From Armatimonadota bacterium (GTDB lineage Bacteria > Armatimonadota > Fimbriimonadia > Fimbriimonadales > Fimbriimonadaceae), in contig JACRPN010000022.1 of assembly GCA_016223145.1 (NCBI GenBank), positions 1-64,000 on the forward strand: a stretch of 64,000 bases of DNA, written 5' to 3'. Below the pieces are notes generated by a model. The model saw nothing but the letters and a program-made list of their open reading frames with translations, did no database searches and was not told where the DNA came from. The translations under genes and the position numbers were made by a program. Below, piece by piece: positions 17,056 through 24,207 of this stretch (its first letter is position 1; each line of letters starts with the position of its first letter).

Positions 17056-17394
17056 TGGGGGATTATGGGCGAAGAGAAGAGGGTTGGTGTTCAGGTTTTC
17101 AGGTGTTGGGGGGGTTAGGCATTGGGGCATTGGGGCATTGGGCGGCGGAGTCTCCACCCCCAACCCCCTCCTCAGTTTCGCTTCGCAAAACCAAGGAGGG
17201 GGCTCCATTCGCGCGTCGCCCGTTGCTCAGCGCGCAAGTGGCGTTCCACTTTCCAATGCCCAATTGCCCAAATTCCCAGATGCCCCCCACCCTTCGCATT
17301 TGCGCACTCATGCCCCTAATGCCTTAACGCCCCAATACCTTCACGCCCCAATGCCTTCATGCCCCAATGCCTTCACGCCCTATGCTCTTCGCCT
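17056..17394. repeat. Intergenic block of nested inverted repeats
   Basis: 339 bases without a credible gene. Contents: GGCATTGGGGCATT-type units (about 17119-17143), whose complement recurs as four tandem 16-base GCCCCAATGCCTTCAC-type units (about 17311-17375). Between them lies a hairpin with a 9-bp stem CCCCCTCCT/AGGAGGGGG (17164-17172, 17194-17202). The hairpin belongs to a family also found at 24157-24192 and 36678-36740, with shared flanks GTTGGGG and GAGACTCC (read on the other strand). Confidence 0.75.
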
Positions 17395-18837
17395 CTACTT
17401 TTTCCTTCCGCCGCCGATCTGGCCCTTGAGTGGGGGGATCTTCTGATCTGGTGGCGGTTTGGTGCCGCCGCCTTTCGTGGGGCGTTCCTCATCCTCGTTC
17501 ACCACCAATGAGCCCTTGGCTTTGAAGCCCTCCCAGATGTCCTCGTCCCCCTTCTTGGTGGAGACCTGGAACCACTCGCACTGCATGTCGTCGCCGACCG
17601 AAGTTTGGAACCGTACCTCCTGCTTGCCCTCGCCGCCGGCCAGCCTGAGCGTCTCCTTCTCGGCGTCGTAGAGTGCCTTGGGGCCCCAAGCGCGCCGCCA
17701 CCCGATCTCCCCGATCGACTGGTACGCCTCGGGCGAACCGGTGACCTCGGCATGCCGCGAGCCCTTGGCGTACCAATACTCGATGCGCTGGGCGTGGATC
17801 ACCACGGGGTATTGCCTAAGGTTCTTGGTCGAGCGGATCTCTTCGTCCTGCTTGCGCTTCTTCTCGTCGGCGCTGTCGGTGGCTTTGGGCCTGTCTTTGG
17901 CAATCTCCTCTGGCACCGTCGGCGTGTAGGGAGGGATTTCGACTTCCTCCAGCTTTTGGTTCTCTTCGGGCTTGATGAGCATGGTCACATTGCCCTCCAG
18001 CACCGCGCGTTTTTCCTTGCGGTAGATCGTCACCTTGTCGGCGATCACGTTGGCGTCCACCCCAAAATAGCGCACCCGCCCGGTGGCTTCGATGACGTCG
18101 GTTTTGCGGTTTTGTCTCGCTGTGGGGGCCTTAATCACCACCTCGCCGTCGGTGGCGTCGATGTCGGTGTAGTCGATGAAGTCCTTGGTGCTCTTGGAGC
18201 TGCCAGATTGCCGAATGGTCCAGGTCGAGGTCTTGCCCTGGGGCTTCTCGCCCTCGGCGAGCGTAGCCTTGCCGGTCCACACACCGGGCCCGGTGCTGAA
18301 GGTGTCGGAAGAAGGGAAATACTCCAGCTTCTCCGCCTTCAGTACCCCGCCATAGAACCTTCCCTCGACGAACCCAGGCACGAACAGACGCCCAGGGGTC
18401 TGCTCAAAGTCGAAAGCGTCGACTTGCAGGTCCATTTCGGCGTTCCAGACGCGGGCCCCGTCGTTCCCCTGAAACTTCCGTGCGCCACTGTCGTACTCCC
18501 CACCTTCGCTGGAGAAATGAAGGTTGGTGTCTTTGCCGTAGTACACGCCATCCCGAACGTTTGCCAGCCGAAAGTGGTTGCGGTCCTTTCGGATGTCGAT
18601 TCGCCCGACATGGAAGCTGGCAACGAGCTTGCCCATCTCGTAGCCCTTCACCTGAACGTCTTCCATTCGAATGCCGATCTCGCCCCCCAAACCGCTGGAC
18701 TGGGGCCGGAACCGCGCGAACGGATCAAGCGTGAGGAACCAGCGCAGGTAAACCGAGACGGCAAGGAACCCGACGATGGCGGCCACCGTCAGAAGGGCCC
18801 GTTTGAAGGGGCTCGGCTTACTGGAGATGAAAGTCAC
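17395..18837 (-). CDS. LptC/OstA-like LPS-transport-type membrane protein
   Basis: A 480-residue protein with one N-terminal transmembrane segment (ALLTVAAIVGFLAVSVYL), followed by a long beta-jellyroll-type region. Phrases such as VRYFGVDANVIADKVTIY, RAVLEGNVTMLIKPEE and GSRHAEVTGSPEAYQS look like OstA/LptA-LptC repeats, which form a groove carrying lipopolysaccharide across the periplasm. It ends in a Lys/Pro/Gly-rich tail (PPLKGQIGGGRKK). It begins with GTG and overlaps the upstream lipoprotein gene by 20 bases. At more than twice usual LptC length, it may be a fused LptC-LptA form. It indicates an outer membrane with LPS or a similar lipid. Confidence 0.65.
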   Translation of the reverse strand: MTFISSKPSPFKRALLTVAAIVGFLAVSVYLRWFLTLDPFARFRPQSSGLGGEIGIRMEDVQVKGYEMGKLVASFHVGRIDIRKDRNHFRLANVRDGVYYGKDTNLHFSSEGGEYDSGARKFQGNDGARVWNAEMDLQVDAFDFEQTPGRLFVPGFVEGRFYGGVLKAEKLEYFPSSDTFSTGPGVWTGKATLAEGEKPQGKTSTWTIRQSGSSKSTKDFIDYTDIDATDGEVVIKAPTARQNRKTDVIEATGRVRYFGVDANVIADKVTIYRKEKRAVLEGNVTMLIKPEENQKLEEVEIPPYTPTVPEEIAKDRPKATDSADEKKRKQDEEIRSTKNLRQYPVVIHAQRIEYWYAKGSRHAEVTGSPEAYQSIGEIGWRRAWGPKALYDAEKETLRLAGGEGKQEVRFQTSVGDDMQCEWFQVSTKKGDEDIWEGFKAKGSLVVNEDEERPTKGGGTKPPPDQKIPPLKGQIGGGRKK

Positions 18838-19714
18838 GTCGCAGCACCTCGTTCGCCTGCGTCAGGGTCACGTCCTGGCCCGGGGCCGTCAGGGCGCCCT
18901 TGGACGCGGTGATCGTATAGGACCCGGGGCTCACGAAGAAAAAGTACCTTCCATCGGCCCCTACGTTGTACACCCGAACGTCGTTTCCACCCTGTTTGAG
19001 CCGAATAATGGCGCCCTGCGCTCCGCCTGCCGCCGTCACCGATCCCCAAATGTTGTAGGGCGGGCCGGGGGGGTTGGGGTCGCTTGTAGGCGAGACGAAG
19101 ATGTCGCCCACGTCCACGATGCCGCCGGAAGCAGTGAACGGCTGGGTGGAGAACTCGGTCGTGAAATAGCCGCCGGCGCGGATCGTGCCCACGATGCCCC
19201 AGAAGGCGGTCTGCGTGGCGCTGGAATAAGCCACGTTCGAGAGGGTGAATAGGCCGTTCGCGTCGCTGAGCGCCGACCGCCCCGCAAAGAGCACCGCCGC
19301 GCCCGAAATCGGGTTCGAATTGGTCGAGTCGCGCAGCGTCCCGCGGACCGTCACCTTTTCAGTGCCTATCCAGAGGTCTCCGACGTCGGTGACGCCGCTG
19401 GCGGCCGCCACGGTGAACTGCCACACCCCTGTGGAAGCCGAGTGGGTGTCGACGGTCAGGCTCGTGGCCCCTGCCTTAGCGGGAACCTGGAACGAGCCGT
19501 CGCTGGCGTTGGTCAGCACACCGGTGGAGCCCGATTGAACCGTGGACTGCGGGTTGGTGGGGCCACCGGTCACGACGCTGAGGACCCGGCCCACGAAGGT
19601 GGCCGTGGCCGGGGTTCCGCCACCCCCGCCGCAGCCCAGGAACGTGGCCGCAAGCAAGAGCAGGGACGCTTTCGCCCAGAGGCGCAGGCTCCGGAAGCTG
19701 TTCAAGCGCTTCAA
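18818..19714 (-). CDS. Lipoprotein with carboxypeptidase-regulatory-like repeats
   Basis: A 298-residue lipoprotein. It starts at a TTG one base after the stop of the upstream gene; leader LLLLAATFLGC, then GGGGG. The mature chain contains at least three beta-sandwich modules of the carboxypeptidase-regulatory type: VRGTLRDSTNSNPISGAAV, then ALSDANGLFTLSNV, and NIWGSVTAAGGAQGAIIRL with ADGRYFFFVSPGSY. These domains are structural and common in bacterial surface proteins. It is cotranscribed with the large surface protein upstream and the LptC-like gene downstream. Confidence 0.75.
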   Translation of the reverse strand: MKRLNSFRSLRLWAKASLLLLAATFLGCGGGGGTPATATFVGRVLSVVTGGPTNPQSTVQSGSTGVLTNASDGSFQVPAKAGATSLTVDTHSASTGVWQFTVAAASGVTDVGDLWIGTEKVTVRGTLRDSTNSNPISGAAVLFAGRSALSDANGLFTLSNVAYSSATQTAFWGIVGTIRAGGYFTTEFSTQPFTASGGIVDVGDIFVSPTSDPNPPGPPYNIWGSVTAAGGAQGAIIRLKQGGNDVRVYNVGADGRYFFFVSPGSYTITASKGALTAPGQDVTLTQANEVLRRDFHLQ

Positions 19715-19715
19715 T

Positions 19716-22478
19716 TCAGTTGCCTCCCGGGGTCACGCGGACCTCAAACGTGCGCGTCGCCGATTTGGCTTTGAAGGAGTAGGTGGTTGTGCCCGTGGTT
19801 CGGACCGCGAAGAAGCCCTCCGGATCACGAAACTCATAGCGTTTGAGCTTGCCTCTGGGTAGGGTCAATGTCATCGTGTAGGTCTTGCCGGGGATGAGGC
19901 CCACAGCGTCGATCTTGTAGCTGCTCCAGGAGTTCAGGGGCCGGGTGTCTCGGAACAAGGGCTCGGCGCCTCTGGCTGCGAGCTGAAGGCCACCCATGCT
20001 GGGGGGCAACCCGCTGTCGAAGGCGTCGTCGAGGCCGAACGTCGCGCCTGGCTCCTGGCCGATGTACGATTCCGCCCTGAACTTGCCTTGGCTCAAGGAG
20101 AGTTTCATGGTCCAGCCGCTTGAACTTGATCCCTGGATGCCTGACTTCGCCCAAGAGGGAGATCGGCCCTGCGGGCCAAAGGTCGAGGCAGGCTCAAACA
20201 TGAGAGACACGCCTTCCGAACTCAGAACGCGAACAAAGTAGGCTTTTCCAGGCTCGAAAATCGTGGCTTTGAGCATCGTTCCCGTTTCCGGCGCGCCTGT
20301 TGCGGCGTCGTTCGGGCCGGGGACGAACTCAAAGAAGTCCACGCCCAGCTCTGCGCCGAGCGCTTCGCCGAAGGTCTTGGGGAAGTCGATCGAGTGGATC
20401 ACGGAGACGCGGGTCGTGGGCACGGCCTCGGCCAACGGGTTGGCGATCAGGTTCCAGCCAGGGCGAAGCGCGATCGATGCAGGTGTGCCGGGAACCGCAC
20501 GGCCCGCCACAGCCGCCGAGGGCAGCGCAGCGTCCAGCCGGACGAAATAGCCGTTGCCGTGAATCGGTCCGCCGCCGTCCGGATAGATGTCGTATCGGGC
20601 TTTCGAGCCGTTCCAGCGCGCCGCCAGCACGGTTGAATCCGAAACGCCAATCACGTCGCCGAAGAGGGAATCGAACGGGTCCACCGGGAACCCGATCGCC
20701 GACAGTCCCTTGGGCAAGCCTCCTGTGTAGCCAAACGTCGTTTCGCCGCCTCCGCCGATAAGGTCGAGCGCGAGCGGGCCAGGCCCCTTGTTCACGGTTC
20801 GCGAAAGCACCACGGTCTGGCTTGCGCCGGACGTTTTCACAAGCTCCACGATGAGCTTCTGATAGCCCAAGTACTCGCTGGTGTTGATCCGCTTGCCAAA
20901 CGCGCCAAAGGTGACGGCGATGTTGTCTACTACGGTCGCGCCCATGGTCACGCGCACCCTGAGGGTGTCGCCGGAGCCCAGCTGGACGCCGCTGACCGTG
21001 CCGTAGAAGTCGTTTGGCGTCGGGTTCGAACCGGTTGCGACGCCCCCCGCCGGCACGAAGCAGCGGACGTTGCGATCCTGCACCGGGATGTCGATTTCGC
21101 AGCGGTAGGGGTTTCCTGCGTGGAGATCTGGGAGGTTCGGCACCACCGCGCCGTAAGCACCCGCGATGTCCATCCGGTCCTCCTGGGCGCTAGGGAAGAT
21201 GCGGTCGTAAGCCTCGGACCAGAAGATCGGGTAGCTCACGCCGCTGAGCAGGGTCTCATTGCCGCCGGCGAGGGTCTCGAAGAAGGTGGCTTGCACCAAA
21301 AACACGCCGAAGTCGCTCGTGCCCGAATCCGGCGCGAGCGGAATCGGCTCGACGAGGAGCTTTCTGCCGAGCGTGAGGCCGGTTTCCAGGATGAACTGGC
21401 GCCGCGCCCAACTGGCGAAGGGCAGGCCCTCGACCTGGGCGTTGCTCGTGCCGGAAATCGTGTCGAGCACCGTTTGGCCGAGCGCGAAGAGCGCCGCCCG
21501 GTCGCTTGCGATGCTGGTGTCGGCATAGAACGCTTGATTGAACTGCTTGATGAAGGCCGGATATTCCGCGATGACCTTTTGCCAGGCTGAGCCCGCCATC
21601 TTGTAGCGGAGCAGGTAGATGCCTCCGATGCTCCCCCCGGGAGGAAGGTCCACGGAAACCAGGTTCGGCGCGATGAAGGCCGGTCCGCCCAGCGCGCGCT
21701 GGTTGTTCCATTCGTACCACGTGCCCACGTCGTAGGTGTTTTCGAGTACTTGGGCGATCAGGTCGGCATCGAGCGTCGCGGGCATCGCGCCAGGGGTTCG
21801 AACCACGCGCATCGCCGCCGCCCGGACCAGACCCTCCTGAAAGGCGTCGAAACCGTAGCTCTTGGGGCCAAGGTACGCCAGCAAAAGGCAATGGACGAAG
21901 TTGACGGCGGCGGCCTCTTGGTTCTGGTAGACCGGGAATCGGATTTCGCGCTCGCCGGAGCCGTTGTTGTCCACGTAGTAGCCGCCCGAAACGGCATGGC
22001 GGTCGCCAATATCGGCATCGTAGCTGCGGATGTGGACGGTTCCATTGACTGAGGGCGCACCAAAGACGGCGTTCAGGGTGGATTCACATTGGGTGAAAGT
22101 GTCGATGAGGAGCTGCTGGTAGACCGGTGGAAAGGTGCGCGCACCCGAGGCATCGAACTCGAGGGTCAAGCCTCCCGCGCGCCCGCTGGGACCCGCCGGG
22201 GGAAGGTCTTTGCCGCCGGAAGTTAGGCGGACGGCCGAGGGAAGGGAGAAGGGTGCGATCCTGTGCCATCGGCCGACTCTCGCAAGCGTGTCGATCGGCA
22301 AAGACATGCGGGCTGCCACGTTGCGCGTGAGCTTCCTAACGGCGGAGTCGGCCAGCTCCATGGCGGCGCCGCTCGCCCGCGAGCTGCCAACTTCGACGCG
22401 CAGGACGCCGGTCTGCGCGGCGCCAAGGCAGGCAAGGGCGGAAAGGGACAAGAGGCCAATCGATCGAATCCACTTCAT
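19716..22478 (-). CDS. Large exported surface protein, degenerate metallopeptidase-like N-half
   Basis: A 920-residue protein. Start at 22478 gives the signal peptide MKWIRSIGLLSLSALACLGA. At about residues 190-230, VNFVHCLLLAYLG followed by FQEGLVRAAAMR recalls the gluzincin layout (His helix, then downstream Glu), but no HExxH is present, so activity is doubtful. The C-terminal half has beta modules including SIALRPGWNLIANP and PGKAYFVRVLSSEG, as in surface proteins of the WNLI-N-P type. The final segment (GKTYTMTLTLPRGK) looks like a beta-sandwich. It sits between two lipoprotein genes in one minus-strand cluster. Function unknown. Confidence 0.7.
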   Translation of the reverse strand: MKWIRSIGLLSLSALACLGAAQTGVLRVEVGSSRASGAAMELADSAVRKLTRNVAARMSLPIDTLARVGRWHRIAPFSLPSAVRLTSGGKDLPPAGPSGRAGGLTLEFDASGARTFPPVYQQLLIDTFTQCESTLNAVFGAPSVNGTVHIRSYDADIGDRHAVSGGYYVDNNGSGEREIRFPVYQNQEAAAVNFVHCLLLAYLGPKSYGFDAFQEGLVRAAAMRVVRTPGAMPATLDADLIAQVLENTYDVGTWYEWNNQRALGGPAFIAPNLVSVDLPPGGSIGGIYLLRYKMAGSAWQKVIAEYPAFIKQFNQAFYADTSIASDRAALFALGQTVLDTISGTSNAQVEGLPFASWARRQFILETGLTLGRKLLVEPIPLAPDSGTSDFGVFLVQATFFETLAGGNETLLSGVSYPIFWSEAYDRIFPSAQEDRMDIAGAYGAVVPNLPDLHAGNPYRCEIDIPVQDRNVRCFVPAGGVATGSNPTPNDFYGTVSGVQLGSGDTLRVRVTMGATVVDNIAVTFGAFGKRINTSEYLGYQKLIVELVKTSGASQTVVLSRTVNKGPGPLALDLIGGGGETTFGYTGGLPKGLSAIGFPVDPFDSLFGDVIGVSDSTVLAARWNGSKARYDIYPDGGGPIHGNGYFVRLDAALPSAAVAGRAVPGTPASIALRPGWNLIANPLAEAVPTTRVSVIHSIDFPKTFGEALGAELGVDFFEFVPGPNDAATGAPETGTMLKATIFEPGKAYFVRVLSSEGVSLMFEPASTFGPQGRSPSWAKSGIQGSSSSGWTMKLSLSQGKFRAESYIGQEPGATFGLDDAFDSGLPPSMGGLQLAARGAEPLFRDTRPLNSWSSYKIDAVGLIPGKTYTMTLTLPRGKLKRYEFRDPEGFFAVRTTGTTTYSFKAKSATRTFEVRVTPGGN

Positions 22479-22492
22479 CGCATTCAAACACG

Positions 22493-22524
22493 GCAAGGGG
22501 GCCCGAACGCTCGAGCCCCCTTGC
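22493..22524 (-). terminator. Hairpin between two surface-protein genes
   Basis: GCAAGGGGGC (22493-22502) and GCCCCCTTGC (22515-22524) form a perfect 10-bp stem with a 12-base loop. On the minus strand it follows the stop at 22552 and is followed by CGTGTTTGAATG, a weak T stretch running to the next ATG. It may attenuate rather than stop transcription. Confidence 0.55.
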
Positions 22525-22551
22525 ACTCTATAGGACTGCTCCGGCGCCGGG

Positions 22552-23898
22552 CTAGTTCGCAATGAACTCTCCGATCCGGCTCAAGGTGCGGCTGTCTTGG
22601 CTGTTCGCAAGCCCGAGCACCACGTAGTAGTACTTTTTCCCCGAGGTCAGGGCGGGCCCGGTGTAGTCGAGCGAGGTCAGGCTCGTCGGGTTGCCGCTGT
22701 TGTCCCAGAGGCTCGCCACATCCAGTCCCGGGTAGCTGGCAAAGAGGAAGACCATGTACTCTTCGGCACCGGCCGCAGCCTGCCAGTGGAACCGGACCGT
22801 TCCGGTCTGTGTGACGGGCAGGGTGATCATGTCTCCGAGCGTGAAGACCCCGTAGCGGTTGCTGAAGTTGCTCTCCGAGTTGAAGGTGTCCGGGTACCGG
22901 ACGTTGAGGCTGGTCACGTCGTAGTAGTAAGCCCGGCCGGGAAGCAACAGGTCGTCTACGTCCGAGTAGAACACGGCCTGGGGATCGCGCAGGAAGTCCA
23001 CCACTGCGGAGGCCCCGTTGGAGGTCGTGGCCCGGTAGATTCCAAAGCCCAGAAGCGAGTCCAGGTATTGCGAGGAGATCGGGTCCCAATAGAGATCGAC
23101 TTCGACGTGGCTGCCGAGTGTGGTCGTGCGGCCCATCGGCTTGGGGATGTAACGCCTGTCGAAAAGGCGCTTGATTCCGTCGTAGGCGTCTTTGTTCTGG
23201 GGCGAGCGTGAGGCTTCGAAGGGAGTGGTCCAGGCGACGGCGCCGAGATTATCTGGCGGCGGGATGGGCGCATCGGTCGGGTCGGAGAGCAGAAAGTCGA
23301 TGTTGCGATCCTCGCCGGCGGCAAAGTTGGCGCTGATCGTGTCCGAGTCAAACCCCAATCCACTGGCTGAGAGCGTGTAGTTCATTCCTGCGGCAAGCTC
23401 TCCCATCGCGTAGTTGCCGTCCTTATCGGAGATGGCGACCTGGCTGGAGAGCCCGCCCATGTTGGCAAAGACGCGGGCCCCGGCGAGCCGGAAACCGTCG
23501 CGATCTCGCACGACACCGTGAATCTGGGCCTGCTGGCTGATGGCGACGACGGTGATGTTGACGCTCTTCGACCGCTCGTTCTTGAAGACCGAGGCGATGT
23601 TGTTGCCCGTGTAGTGGGTGCCGTTCTTCCAGATTTCGGCATGCACGATCTTCTGCCCCGTACCTACGCCGCTCAGCATGTAGATGCCGCCGGAGTTGGA
23701 CTGGGTCTGGTTGTCGTTGCACCAGATCGTCGCCCCTCGAACCACTTCTCCGTTGATGTCGAACACGACGCCGGAGATCTGGGTGAGGGCCGTTCCGCTG
23801 CCTCCACAGCCCACCGCCGCGAAGGTTGCAGCCACGCACAAGAAAAGGGAAATGCGTCTCACGAAACTGAAACGTGTCGGCGAGGTTCGAGTTACCAT
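22552..23898 (-). CDS. Lipoprotein with carboxypeptidase-regulatory and Fn3-like modules
   Basis: A 448-residue protein. The ATG at 23898 has AGGAG ten bases upstream; frames further upstream translate repeat DNA. Leader SLFLCVAATFAAVGC, then GGSG. Modules: ISGVVFDINGEVVRGATIW, IHGVVRDRDGFRLAGARVF with KDGNYAMGELAAG (two carboxypeptidase-regulatory folds), and a fibronectin-like C-half (VDLYWDPISSQYLDSLLG, VRFHWQAAAGAEEYMVFLF). No catalytic motif is visible. With its downstream neighbours it forms a set of exported beta-sandwich proteins. Confidence 0.78.
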   Translation of the reverse strand: MVTRTSPTRFSFVRRISLFLCVAATFAAVGCGGSGTALTQISGVVFDINGEVVRGATIWCNDNQTQSNSGGIYMLSGVGTGQKIVHAEIWKNGTHYTGNNIASVFKNERSKSVNITVVAISQQAQIHGVVRDRDGFRLAGARVFANMGGLSSQVAISDKDGNYAMGELAAGMNYTLSASGLGFDSDTISANFAAGEDRNIDFLLSDPTDAPIPPPDNLGAVAWTTPFEASRSPQNKDAYDGIKRLFDRRYIPKPMGRTTTLGSHVEVDLYWDPISSQYLDSLLGFGIYRATTSNGASAVVDFLRDPQAVFYSDVDDLLLPGRAYYYDVTSLNVRYPDTFNSESNFSNRYGVFTLGDMITLPVTQTGTVRFHWQAAAGAEEYMVFLFASYPGLDVASLWDNSGNPTSLTSLDYTGPALTSGKKYYYVVLGLANSQDSRTLSRIGEFIAN

Positions 23899-24207
23899 GG
23901 CGAGTCTCCTATTGGCGGTCTGCCCGTGCGTGGCAGTTCCTTCTACGCTTTGACGGTCCGCCGACGACGATGGAGAGTAGTGTATCTGGGATTGGGGTCT
24001 GTGGGTTCGCAGGGTCCTAAGGAGATGAGGAGATGAGGAGATGGGGAGAGGACTTGCCTCGATTCCAGGCAGCCTGAGAGTCTCTCTCACGAAAGCTCTC
24101 CGCATGCTGAGTCCCTCCGTCCCTGGGTCCCTTGGCACCAATGTCTCCCACCCCAACCCCTCCCTCATTTACGAACCAAAACGAGGGAGGGGCTCCCCAC
24201 CGTCCCT
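23899..24207. repeat. Intergenic repeats with a G/C-skewed hairpin
   Basis: 309 bases without a gene. It holds GGAGATGAGGAGATGAGGAG (about 24020-24040), a run of CCCTCCGTCCCTGGGTCCC (about 24115-24132), and a hairpin with a perfect 10-bp stem CCCCTCCCTC/GAGGGAGGGG (24157-24166, 24183-24192). The hairpin shares stem type and flanks with elements at 17164 and 36678. Confidence 0.75.

Noticed and set aside
16198-17118. Plus-strand frame opposite phyH
   Set aside because: PhyH motifs (HQD, distal His, Arg) are clear on the minus strand; the plus frame is a high-GC shadow.
17605-18912. 435-codon plus-strand frame opposite the LptC-like gene
   Set aside because: The minus strand has a membrane anchor and OstA-like repeats; the plus frame is Leu/Gly/Val-rich without motifs.
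21020-21050. GGGTTCGAACC sequence resembling a tRNA T-arm
   Set aside because: It lies within the coding sequence of the surface protein and has no acceptor or anticodon stems around it; similar hits near 21790 and 29230 are also within genes.
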